The position numbers and the translations under genes were made by a program. Positions 47,335 through 60,370 of a DNA stretch of 64,000 bases are shown piece after piece. The notes beneath the pieces are model-generated. The model searched no databases. It was given only the letters and a program-made list of their open reading frames with translations, and was not told the DNA's origin. Position 1 is the stretch's first letter. Each line of letters opens with the position of its first letter. The stretch comes from Takifugu bimaculatus (lineage: Eukaryota > Chordata > Actinopteri > Tetraodontiformes > Tetraodontidae), in NCBI GenBank assembly GCA_004026145.2, contig CP034983.1, positions 13,763,488 to 13,827,487 of the forward strand, given 5' to 3'.

Positions 47335-50300
47335 CTGGAAAAGTGCTGGCAAAGGGGCAATCCTCCATATAGCACTGCTCAAAACATCTGTGAGAAAGAG
47401 ATAGGGAGGGAGGCTTGATGGGAGAGGGTTTTAAGATGAGGTTTTGTTTTACAAAGAAGCCTCCTTATGTAAGAAGTGGGTCAGACAAGCAGCGCAACAT
47501 GCAGCTGCTGCGCTACCAACATCAGCAACACATCAAACATTCCTGGCTCCTGCATCGCCATACGACTCAGAGCTCCAGCCAGGGGTTACACACCAAAGAG
47601 AGGCAATGCTCTGTTTACTCTTCCCCAAACCAGAGAGGCTGGAGGGGGTTGGAGTCTAAAAAATAAAACAGATGTGGGGATAATGACTCATGTAAATGTT
47701 AGGCACGTGAACACGGTGAATTCGTGCCGACTCAGGCAGCCGTCTTTAGCCTCCGTGCGGCCTTATTGACCCTAAACACAGCAAAGTCGTGGGATAAAAG
47801 GCGATACATGCTTAAAAACAAACCGATCGTTTAAAATTTAGGCCTGGAGGCTCAGCTCAATCATACCCGACCATCAAAGGCGTCAGCATTACATTTTAAT
47901 GGGGCCCAGAGACTGTTGGACCCCACAACGTGAGCCAATCACATCGATCGGCGGATCCTGTTGCCACCATTGATCAGTTAGGGAAAACACTCAGATTAAC
48001 ATTTGAGACGAGGCCCAAAGTCCAGTCGAGCTCAAAAATGAAAGAGTCAGTGCTGCACAAGGCGTTAAGCCTGCGTTAAAAAGGACGCTTCGTTTTCTGT
48101 TTAGGATGCAAATATGGACAGCAGCGCACCCTGCTGAGCACCACGGCCGATCCGGTTCTGCCAGATGTCTCTGCCCTGCGAACGCTCGCTTTGATGTTCC
48201 GTGCTGGTTGGGGCTGAATGCTAAGTGTCTGGCGGTTGGAGAATATCTGCAATTATTGCACTTTCCTGAGGGCATCTCACATATTCGGGATGGAGCCGCA
48301 GCCTCATCCAGCTCATTGCTTGACGGCGTCTTAAGATCCTTTGGTGAGTTCCTCTTTGACACCTTGATCACTGAAGACACTGGTTTACTTTCACCATCTT
48401 CCTGAAAAGGGTCCATTTTTACTCTGCACTTCAGAAGGCTGGATGGGTTCTTAAACGCAATACAAAGCAGCCATTTCTCTTTATCAAAGGCCTGCCAGCT
48501 ACTTGAAATGAGGTAATTAAACACTACCAACTCACCCCGTGTCTAATAAAACTCATCTCCTTTGTGATTACCAAAGGTTGCGTTGCTACAGCGATTAAAA
48601 TCTACAGCGTAGCCAAATAGCAATTAAGCCTCAATCACTGGGGTTATGTCGGTTTTTATAGATTTAACACTGAGGCTGTTCATTAACTCCTGTTTGTACA
48701 TCCAGGTCAAAATCAAGTTGCTGTATCTATTAAGATTTCTTGGAACGAGAACTAAAGGCGAAGCCAAAGAGGTTCATTTTCTCGCTGGACAGGACAGAAG
48801 GTTTGTGCATGGCGGGCGCCGCTCTTCCTCCGGCTCTTCTGACCCTGCGGTGGAAGATGGATTGTAATAATAATTGCTGGCCATCTGGTCACTGAGCTGC
48901 GAAAGAGCTGCTCTGTGCGGCGCGACCAGTGGAGCAGCTCACCACTGACAGACCAGTTGGTCCTGCTGGTCTCCAGTCAGAACGTTTGAAGCCAGTTTAG
49001 CACTTGTGCGGCAGTTTAATGGGGCTGTGATGAGGAGCACTAACGGCTAAGGGTCACTTGAACCCATCTATTCTATAAGAATGTGAGGTGAAAGTGAGGC
49101 GTGAGGCAGATCTGGCCCACCAAACGAGTGAACTCGGTTCACGTATAGACGAAAAAGATCATTCAGATCCAAAGAAGCACAAGACTGTTTGTTTGTGTGG
49201 CGAAGAAGCTGAAAGGGATGGTCGGGGTTTTCGCTTCTGGCCAATGGATGCGCCGGGTTTCTTCGCATGATGCTGTCCGCTTTACAAACCGTGCCGTGAA
49301 AGCGGCCGAGAAAGGATGGGAAGATTAATCAAAGGCCGGTTGAATTTCTTCTCGCGCTGCATCTCATCTGCTCGGTAATCGCCCAGGCCCGACGTTTACA
49401 GACCTCGCCGGATCCGAGGGCAGCGCGCCGACACGGAAACCTCCCGTCAAATAAACGGAGGGATTGCACCGATAAGGCTTATGAGAAAAGGTACAAGAGA
49501 CGAGAAAGGAACACCATCTCTGGCCTCTAAGTGGGTTCCGGGGGTTGGGGGGGGGGCTTGTCATTGTGCGTCCGAGCTCAGAAAAGAACACAGATATTGC
49601 CGTTACGAAAGGCGCTTTGAAGACCTGCTAAAGACACGGCAACAATACATATCCCATAATACGAAAGGGGAGGATCATCCGCGGGTTGTGGGAGACTTCA
49701 AAGAGCTGCCATTAATGAAGGGGATTGAGAGGATGATGAGGGAGAAGGTCACCGGAGATGGCGGGGGATCTGCAGGGGGTCAGAGACGGGGGAGTCAGGC
49801 TTCCGCGTAAACGTGGCGAAAATGGCGCCGAATGTCCAAAGGATGAGATTCTTTCACTGGCAGCTGTAGAGCTCAAAAGTAAATTACCCAGAATTCCTTG
49901 CGGTGTTGTGAGGTTTCTCACAGCTAACAGCTCTGGGTTGTTTCTGGGGCAGCAAAGGGCAACATCGAGTCATGGAGAAGAATTCTCCCTTCTAAAAGCA
50001 GGAAGTGAGGTCAGATTAGCCTGATATCTTAAGATATGAGAGAAACGGGATCTGATGTGAACCTGTTGGCTCACTGACACAACTGTTTCCTGTTCACTGT
50101 TTCTGGTCTGCAGAATCTCAGGGGAGAACCACAGATTTCTGGACACTATTCCTTTGTTTAAATCCTTCTTCCCATTTGAAACCATCTTTATGCTGTACTG
50201 TTCATTAAATCTGAGCTGCCATTTTGCATTTTTTCCCCCAGCTTAATTAGCTTTGGTTGAAAGATTTTATCATATATTCTCCCCACATCGGTACAGCGGC

Positions 50301-53300
50301 TACACTAAAAACCATTCCTCCCAATATGTGACTGCTGCGGATGAATCATAAAGATGTAGATAAAAGCTTTCTGCCAAGAAAACGAAACTGCAGCAAACAG
50401 AATATAACCGTTTACCAGCGCATCGTCGATCCACTTTATGGGCAGAGGCCGTGCAGCGCGGCCCTTTAAAACACTTCTCTGTGACAGTTCACTATTCATG
50501 AATAATAAACACGCGAGCATACGGGTGCACGTCTGATTTACTGGCCCATGTGTGATGTTCACCGCTAATGCTACAGGAGCGGGCTTATTCCCAATCAGGC
50601 AGGTGGAGGCCGACCTTCCGCAGCACCCGGCGTGAAACCAGGGCACGGATCGTGACTGATGATCGCTTCTGCATGCACGTGAGGCAAATGCATCATAAGT
50701 GAACAAAGTTAGATGAGGTAAAAGGGCCAACTGTGGCTTCGGAGCCCAGGTCTGGAGGACGACATTACTCTTTTTTCCGCCCCTCATCGGAGGTCTGGGA
50801 ATGATGGCCGATAAGGCATGACATCACCGCTGCAAACGGTGCCAGATGTGGGGGAGCAGAGGTGAACAAGAGGGAAAGAAACAAAGAGGAAATCAATTCA
50901 GACAGATGACGTGCAGGAGAGAAGGCACTGGGCGGAGGGAGTGAGGGCGGAGGCTCCCTGCTGGAGGAAGGGCGGGATGGAGGGAATATGAAACACAACT
51001 CGTGGAAGGGGATGTTCACAGATATCGATTTCACGTTTTTCCTCCTTCGGCTTTGAGGCTGAATCAGAGCAGAGCAGCTTGTTTCTGGTCACACGTTGCA
51101 GCTCAAACCAGAGATATTTGAACCGAATGTCACCTAATTCTAAAAACAAACTGCATCCCGGCCACTAATCAGATCCCAATCAAACATTTATGGAATTCTG
51201 AGGTGCTCAGAAGGTAAAATGGGATAGATGGACGGACAACGCGGAACAAAAAGGCCTCAGGCTGCGGCTGTTAGCTGGTACGGTCACATAAATATGGGAA
51301 ATTGATGCAATAGCTTATAAATGCAGAGGACGGGTTGGCAGTAATAAATAGAGAGGCAGAGAAAAACAGAGCACCTGGTCCAGGCTGCGTACTGAAGCAG
51401 GTCCATTACTCCCCCTCGCCCGACTGCTACCAGCTCTACATTAACCTCTGCACTCTCTGCTTGCTAAATAAAGTCTAATACAGTATTCCAGATCTCATTT
51501 TGGCTCCATTTGGTTTCAGCATCCTCTGTGGTTTAAGCAACAGCGACAGAGGCAACGCATCATCCTCCGTCCACCGGTCAGGATTAATGCCAACAGCGCT
51601 TCTGCAAAACCCAGGACTGCTACGCAAAATGTGTCTAAACCCCTAAATTAGCACAGGATGTCAGTGAGGACGTCCACTGGTCAACAGGTCAACGGTTATG
51701 GACCTAAAGCATATTCTATAGCCAAGTTAACCCACATTGTGCCTTATTATGTAAGAATTCTACTCACTTCTTTGAAGGATGAGACATAAGTTTGACATCC
51801 AAACTTAATTTCAATCAAGCAGCAGATTGCTGAGGGCATCTTGGTCTAAATCGCATCGATTTAAATTGTACTTTTCCGCACCGCAGGCTGCAGGGAACAG
51901 TGCCAAGTGAGTTAGAGAGACCTCTGTACCTACCTAACCATCAGCCCACAGAAAGCAGTTCCTCGGATACAGACAGAAGGGGGAGAAGAACAACAGCTAG
52001 AAGTGTATTATCACCCTTATTCATACTTCAGGACTGTGACTGTGAACGACCAGGGAGGAAACGGATCCAAAGACTTCCAGGTATATTTCACACAAGCTCC
52101 AGAGTGCTGAGCGCACCACTAAAAATGTGGGTAGCTGTTATCTGTTGCATCAACTCTGACCTAAAGCCACGGACAAGCTCAGGCAAAGAAAGGACAAACA
52201 TGTTTTTGAATAAAACATGGGGTTGTGTCCACAGCGGGATCGTTATCTGCACTTCCCTGTATAGAGGAAACTATAGGGAGACCTCCATTGACCGCTGGTA
52301 TGCAGTGGATGACATGGAAACCGGAGCTAGGACATTCCCGGGATCGCCGACAGTGATCATGCTGTTCGGCTGAGGTGAAAATGGCAGCGCTTTGCTGACA
52401 GGAGTTGCACGGCGCCTGACCTCAACACGGCTCACAGATCCGTGTGCACACGGAGCGCGTGTCAGCCAGCCACCTCTCACCTGACGGGCTGAGCGGCATC
52501 AGCTAAGGGGTGGCGGCAGTCCCGCTGCATTCGCTGCGCGGCGGATTCATTTCACAAAGTGGCGGATATGCAAGGGCATTATGACACATTCACACTAATA
52601 AATGCAGGGCAAATTTATGATCTTTGCTGACGACATGCTGGTCTCACTATAAAGGTGTTTGGGGGTTAAATCCCCTTCTCATGATCTTAAACATAAAAGA
52701 CAGGGACTAAAGAGTAGCGGCACTGTTTCCACCCAGAGATCAGTAGCTTTAAATAAGAGCTGAGGCGCGGTAAAAACCTCATTTTTCATGCTAAAGGCAT
52801 ATTACTGCAATCCCGAACAACCGCTGGGATTGAAAATTCATCCCACGCTATCGGCTTGATTGACGACCTCTCTGCGAATGTAAACGTCGCAGGAGCACTT
52901 TATGCTAATAACCAGATGTTTTTTTTTTTCCCGCTGATAAAGGTGGTACAGGAGGGGTTTATGAGCGAGGCAATTACAACGGCGAGGAAGAGGATGTGTT
53001 GCTGCGGAGGACGAGGTGATAATTGCGGAGAAAAGGGAGCGAGTGAAAGGGTAGGATAAGCTGGATATGAAAAACCGGAGGTTGAAATGACTGAAATGAA
53101 CGGAGACAAGGAAGTCAGGGGAGCGTGTCCTCTGTCCACTGCTGCATCCTGCACCAAAAACAATGAGCACACGAAAGGAGCCTCACGAAAACAAACCCGC
53201 AGCTAATTAAGACAGAAGCAGAAAGGACTGTCATAGACGCTGACACAATAAAGCAACAAGACGGTTTATAGCTCCGGAATAAATGCAGCTGTCAGGAATG

Positions 53301-54574
53301 TGGCCCACTTGGTGCGAACCAGTCTGGAATAATGAGCCTGGTGATTATGCAGAGCTTAGCTTTCAAGTGCAATTTATTGGAGTCAATCCTAAAACGATGT
53401 GGCTGTTTTAGCAGCTAAATCCCTCTCTGAAGAAGAAGAAAAGAAAAAAAAGGAATTCTTTGCCTCTGAGATATCCTCTGGCAGTTAGTAAGGAATGCAA
53501 CAAAGACACAGTATCGGGACGTAAATATTTGCTTTGGGGGGAGGCGGTGGGGTGGGACTGATGCATCACGGGGTGCAAAACAGGCCTTGCAGGAAGGAGA
53601 AAGAAGGAATTTGATGGGGGGAAGAATGAGGGCCTGCAGCGGGTTGGAGACAAGTGGCCATGTGAGCAGCTGACAGGCCCCGAATGACCGCACCACACAT
53701 TCATCATTGTCCCCCCCTTGGCTTAGCATTGTATCTTTAGCATGAATGTCAATGTTGCAGCCCCCAACTTGTAAAGCAGGACTTATTTGATAAAAGCAGT
53801 GGTAATGGGGCCTTAAAGATCCTCACAGGACCCCAAAAAGGTGTCAAAAATGCACCAACACACACCAGAGCGCGCCTCAGTAAATCAGCCCGTTATCATT
53901 ATCATCTCGGAAGAGAAATAGTCCGGTTGTAGAGGCGACCCGGGGTCATTGGGAGACATAGAAGCGTTAGCTCTCCAGAGAGGACAGCTAGTTGGGAAAT
54001 GAACCCGGCAGAGGTCTGAGGAAAGCTTACTGGCTGTCCAAGGAGGCCCATCAGCGTAAGGCTGAGCTGCTCCAGGAGCTTGTTAAAATTCCAATGCCAG
54101 GACCCCGCATGGCTAACTAATAAGGGCCGGCTTTGTGTACACACCCCGAGTGACCAGCAGGCTGTGGCAGCCACTCGAGTGATGGGAGACGGCACGGAGG
54201 CCAGTCACGCCAGTCCAAAACAAACAGAATCAATTCTCTGTTGAAAGGAGAGACAACAACAAACACACCAGACCGCTCTCTCGCCTGCCCTCTTTTCCTG
54301 GGCCTGTTTACGCAACTGGAGAATGAGTCAATGCGCAGCTATCCTCTCTGTATCATCTCTATTCCTCCTTTGACTTTCCTGCCCGGTCAGGCAAAAAATA
54401 TATACCATCCCCAGTCTCCACTCCCGCCTCCTGTTCCTCGCCGTGCAGGCTGCTAACAAGGCTCCTTGAGCAGGGCTGTTCGCCGGGCGATGTGTAAATA
54501 GAGCAGAGGATGCCGGCACTGTAAGTGAGCGCAGGCAAACATGAATATTTTAGTGCACTGGTGGAGAAAAGGGG

Positions 54575-54594
54575 AATAAATAAATAAATAAATG
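54575..54594. repeat. (AAAT)n tetranucleotide repeat
   Basis: About five AAAT units. Confidence 0.9.
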
Positions 54595-56183
54595 AGCGGC
54601 GAGACCCAAACGCACCAGCGGGGGTGCGGGAGCATCAAATGCGCCGAGGCTTTCGGGGGTGGGGGGGGGATTGTGCCGCGTTTGGATTTGACAGCAGCTG
54701 TCTTGGCCCGGTCTGTTTGTTGGGAACGCCTATGCATCCTGGTCCGCCACCTTAATGAGACGCGGACACAGCCGGAGGCCACGCTACAGTCCGCTGCGCC
54801 CCCCATCATCAGAAGCAACCGTGGGCCGCTTCCCAACAGCGCTTTTTTTTTTTTTTTTATCTGTGTCCATAAATTTGGCATCAGCCGTCCTCACTCACAC
54901 TCCGTCTGAAACTAATCTGGATGTGTGAGGACGACCCAGGCCCGTTTCCACTGCAGCTCAGTTGAAACACCCATGCTGGAACTCAACAAAGGCGCAGGAC
55001 GTATCACTCCGCGGCAGAAAGGAGGAGCGAAACCTCTGCTGCTGCAAACAGGAAGGAGCGGAGGAATTAAGGATACTTGAAACAATGAGATGAGAGAAAA
55101 TGTCACTGCTCTGACATCATCGACGGGGCGGCTTTGACATTTTTAGCAGCGGGAGTTACTAAACAAAGCAGAGACTTGTTCAGAAAAACACACACAAGGG
55201 AGCAGAAATGGCACGGTTTAGCAAAACCCCCCCCCTCACTCGTGAACAACAGTGGAGTACACTGGTGGTGGTGGTGGTGATGGGGTTGCTAACTGCTAAC
55301 TTTAGCTTCGAGTCCCCTAAAACTTTATTTTAGACCGAAACAAATTGCCCTCATCCACTCTAACATCACCTTCACGTCTCTTTCCAACTCATTGTGGCCT
55401 CCGCGCGGCACAATAGACATTTTGGTAGGAACAGAACTCCCATTATGGTGAAAAGAGTAGTAAATGTACATATAAATGAATCATTTTTACCGCTGAAGCT
55501 TGACATTAATAAGCCCCTCAATGCCGCTGTTTCACAGTATAATAAAGACTCCCCCCCCCCCCAACAGCAGTGTTTGATGTGAACCAGCAAAATGAATTTC
55601 ACAATCAATTAGAATCATTCGCTGCATTAACAAAAGATGCTGCTCACTCCCCTTTTCTTCCCTTCATGAAGATCCCATCTCAGCTTCCTACAGCGAAGCG
55701 CTACGCTCTAATTCCATTCAGCTCAATCGTGGCGAAATCCATCACGGCGATGAAAATCCTAAACCAATGACAACTTATTACTTTACAAAAATATCAGCAG
55801 TGGCCACATCCCTTCTGATGCTATAGATAAGATTATGCTATATCACCACTGATGTATTAGAGATAATATCGAGTGAGCGTTCGGCCAAAAAACTACAATC
55901 GCAAATGTGCTAATTAGCCGAATGTCGTGCTTTGATGGAGCTGCCTTTTTGCTCTCTGACAGGTTTAAAGCTCTTCCTGGTCCAGGGAAAAACCAAATCC
56001 CTTATCAGGACACGGTGAGGGAGGCCCTGGAGTCAGAACGGCTCCATCTTCCTGCTCCCATCATGCCTGGCTGATAAGGCTGCGGCACAAGGCAAGATGG
56101 GCGGAAAAAGAAATAAATAAAACACTATTGAATAAAAAAAATGAGGGCTGCTCGGGCCACACACAAGGGTGCGGATTGGCTGC

Positions 56184-56197
56184 GTTGTCATGGCAAC
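56184..56197. promoter_or_regulatory. RFX X-box palindrome
   Basis: GTTGTCATGGCAAC, one base from the symmetric RFX-family consensus GTTGCCATGGCAAC. An inverted CCAAT (ATTGG) lies just upstream near 56175. The motif match is seen; binding is inferred. Confidence 0.45.
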
Positions 56198-58128
56198 CCC
56201 GTCCTACAACTGTCAAGTGCTCATCAGTTTCCACAGCAACACTGTATGCTGGAGAGACCAGACAATTATTCCAGACATAATGTGGTTGAAAGGGTCAAAT
56301 GGAGGCCTTAATAGGTCAAATTATCGCGCTGCAGAGGCCGACCGAGGCAGGACTCACGGCCTCCCCGGTCACAGAGCGCCCGGTCGCCTCGCCGAGTCAC
56401 CAAATTAGGCAGATAGCAGGCGAACGCCGCGCATTAGGAGAAAGATAACAGGAAATTACCACAATCTCCACAGCAACAAAACCGGGAGCGACAAATGAAC
56501 AAAGGGGAAGGGGGGGGGGGGGACAAAAGAGGGCAAAGAAAAGCTGCTGTTTACTTGTGCTGACTCGGGATCTGCCACTGGTTTTGTTGCTCTGTCACCA
56601 CTGCGGCGACGGACAAAAGTTGCGTGTAAATTTGCCACATTGCTGCCGCGTTGAGTCATGCAGCCGTCCCCGCCGTGCACGCCGAACGTGTGCGATACGG
56701 GCAGACATTTCCATCTCTGGCGTCACTCGCAGACCCGCAGAAATGGAGCCGTGCAGGTTCTGGAAATTAAAGGAAAATGTGAGATGAATCAATAACCGCA
56801 AAAGCTTCACTGATCTTTTTGAAACGAACCCCGAGGCTGCCGAGGCTTCGGGGTTAGATGAGACTTTTTGGCCGTCTTCTCAGGCAAAGTTACACAAAAT
56901 CAACAGTCTGACTGGAGGAGGGGCCAAGAAGAGGCACTCTTAGCACACAATAAATGTTATTTTAGGTTGAATTTGATATCTTTTGAAACCCCCCCCCCCC
57001 ATCTTCACACGTTCTGTCTCTGTTTCTAATGAAAATGGAGAAAAGTTAAAGAGCAGCAATAAACTCTGTTATTATAGGAAAACTGACCAAGTTCACTTTG
57101 AACTGTTTCTGTTCCACTTTTTATATAAATCTCAGTTATTTTTTGTTTCGGCATGTATAAAGTGGGGAACATGGAAACAATCCTGGATACCCAGCGCTGG
57201 ATCATTGCAGTTATTATAACTAGCTTAGAGTTTCACTGAAAACATTCAAACAAAGAAAATGAATGTTTGCTCAAAGCCTGGAATGAATCGTGTGAAGTTC
57301 AAGTCAATATTTATACGCTAATCAATCCAGACTGGAACGGTGGCTGGAAAAACTCCCTTTAACAGGAAGAAACCTCGAGCAGGACCAGACTGGATCAAAA
57401 GCCTCATTATTTGTACAAACCTGTCCCAGAACCTGGGGGTTTTCATCCCCGTGTGTAAGCGGATGAACAGTAACGGCGTAGGGATACGAGGAGGGCGCCT
57501 CACGCAGAGCGGCCGAGGAGGGTGCCGGGGACAGGAGGATGGAGCCGGAGGAATAATGCAGTCGGAGTGACAGCTGCACTGTGATCTACGGCTCCTCTTT
57601 GACTCGCACCCAGATCAGCCACTTACTGCTATACATAATTCATTACCACATGAGGACATTAACATTCCCACTGCTGGAGCAGCAGGACGCCATATTCTAC
57701 TTGACTGCTCTTAAAGAACACTGATTACACTGGGGCTGCACTTGGGTAGCACATTCAAATCAGCTTCATCTTCGGGGAGCACAATGTGACTTGAATATGA
57801 ATGGTATTGTCCTCAGTCTCAATGGGTGGACACACACACACGTGTTCAACCGCCTGACGTAACGGTAATGAAGGTGCTAACCCGGACTGTGAGGGCGGGA
57901 TAGTTAAACCACTAAAATCCTGCAACGCTGCTGAGAACAGAGGTTGATATTGGCCTGAAATAAGAGCAGTGAAAAGTGTCAGTGACTGATATGATGACTC
58001 CAAATTGTGAGTCTCCATCTGCTGCCAAGCCTAACAACACAATCAGTCAAACAGAAGGATGCACAGCGAGGCCGCCTGGGAGCTCCAGCCGAGCCGAGGC
58101 CATCCCTCAGTCCTAACCGCGGCGGCGG

Positions 58129-58147
58129 CGGCGGCGGGGGGGGGGCT
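58129..58147. repeat. (CGG)n run flowing into poly(G)
   Basis: About six CGG units followed by ten or more G in a locally CpG-rich stretch; strong G-quadruplex potential. Confidence 0.9.
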
Positions 58148-60352
58148 TCCCCAGAGTGGCCTCGGTGATGGGGCGGGAAGATGAGCCGACCCGCTTCCAG
58201 GCAGGAGGATGCGAAGAGCAGCGGCTAACGTTAAATACCGTCCACATTAGCTGGCGCGTGCGTGTGTGGATGGATCAACACAAACCTGCATGCTGCGCTC
58301 ATACACACACAAACAAAACTCAATTGGCTCAGCATGTGTCCAATTTCAGACCAGAAATAGCCGACACAGCAACAGGAAGAAATGAACAGGGACAAAAGGT
58401 GAATTTAACGTTCTTTAGCTGCCAACCTGCCGATCCCGCAGCTGCTCAGCATTATATCCTGTTATTCCGAGCCATCCCATCTTCCTCGGTGTGACAGCTT
58501 CACCTCTGGTAGCTTGTTTTCACAGAGCAGTGTAATTACATCACCATGGTAACGGCACATGACCTTTGCCCGAGGCCACCCCCAGGCACACCAACTATGA
58601 CAAGTCATCTCATTCATTTAGCTTAAAGAGAGATTTAAGTTTACAGTAATGATGCATGTGACTGTGTATGTGTGTGCACGTGCACGTGTGTGTGAGCGAG
58701 GGGAACAACAGGAGACGTACGCTGTCAGCACCTCCGAGAGCCTGCGTTCTCTCCAGAGGATAAGGGAGACTTGCTAACAAGCAACAGGAGTGGTCAGGCC
58801 TGAGTCTATCTAGCATCAAAGAATGCGCACGTGAACAAACGTGTGGCAGCGCGCCTCTGGCTGCAGGGTGACTGATGGGTGACACAACACTGCTGGAGCG
58901 GAACATGTGAAATGGCAGAAGGAGGGCGAAGGGAATGATTATTTTGCAGCTATTGTTTTACTACCCACACATTGATAATAAAGTGTAATCTAAATTTGCT
59001 TTTTTTCATTAAAATGCTAAAGGACTACATAACAATCACATCTAAAACTAAAGTGAGAACTATACTGGGGGGTGGGTCGAGCTCCCATAATTGTAAAATT
59101 AGTGCTAAAATCGTTGCACTTATGTCACCAAAGTATCTTATTCCTGCACGCTAAACAGCAAGATGAAGGTGGAACTATGAGCGCTGGGGTACGTGTGAAC
59201 GCTGGGGGTCCCAGCTCCACTTCCTGATGAGATTGTTTCGGTTCAATCTTCCCGTCCGGAGCTCTTTTGAATCAATCCACATCACTCCCAGCATCAGGGT
59301 AGCATCAGATGTCTAATAACTTTCATTAGTTTTTACAATTATGTCTTATCTGATTTTGAGCCTGATAAATTGAATGACAACTTAAATGACAAATGAAAAT
59401 TATTATTTTGTGCAAAAGGGATGATAGCTGGATATTTGTAGGAAGTAACATCTACACACACACACATAAATATATATATGTAAATCAATAAACAGCAATA
59501 TTCATTGTCTTATGTTATATGCATCTCTTTCCAAAGACCGAGCGCGCCCTCTAGCGGTGGGGGGAAAGAACAAGGCTGGCGCTCAGTAATGGCGCTCATG
59601 TTAGATCTTAAAATTTAAATAAACAGGAAAACAGAAAGAAGCAACTATCAAGGAGCTGTATCAATATTCTTAATTGGTGCACACCTTCTCTGGCTGTGTG
59701 TGAATACTGTCCTGAATAAAAATGACAAAAATGTGAATGATTTAAATGGGCCTGGAACAATACCAGTACAATACCGGATTACGCTTTGTTGATATGGATG
59801 GATTTGGGTTTAAAGACTCTGACAGAGGACTTGTTTGTGTAGCCCCCCTTTTCTTACAGTAATTAGGGCACTCCTTTGTAATCATTCAAACACGCACACT
59901 TCGGCTCCCCAACCAAGAATGTTCCTGCACCGGTGCCACTGTTGCTAGGCGCCCCCCCTGCAGCCAGTGTCTGCCATTAGTCTCACCTGCGCTTCAACAC
60001 AGCAGCACCGTGCGCATAAAGACAATTTCAAAGAGAGGCGCCTCTGTCTTTAAACTTACCCTGAAAGATCATCAAACCCCCTCTTGCTTTGCTCTAACCC
60101 TAACCCTAAACTGTGGTTACTTTACACTCGACTTGTTTGCCGCAGGCGTCTCAGACCGTCTGACAAGGTCACGTGTTCGAGCTGCGCCGGAGATGACAGG
60201 TGAGGGAGGGAGAGCAGGTTCAAAGGTCACCTGTGGGAGACACAGGAGTTGTGACTGACTGCTCTCTGGGGACGGTGGGGTGGCTCCTTTCACCGGTTGT
60301 GACAGGCAGACATGCTAACACACACATCACTCACTTTAGCGGCTCCCTTCTG

Positions 60353-60370
60353 TCCCTCCCTCCCTCCCTC
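60353..60370. repeat. (CCCT)n tetranucleotide repeat
   Basis: About four to five units of TCCC in the right-hand part of the gene-free interval. Confidence 0.9.

Noticed and set aside
47991..48530. 179-codon minus-strand open frame
   Set aside because: Overlaps an open frame on the other strand, has no motif and lies in the gene-free interval; expected by chance in 32 kb.
51900..52373. 157-codon plus-strand open frame
   Set aside because: No recognisable motif, no splice-site framing, composition like the surrounding non-coding DNA.
60094..60110. Telomere-like (CCCTAA)n stretch
   Set aside because: Fewer than three units; too short to claim an interstitial telomeric site.
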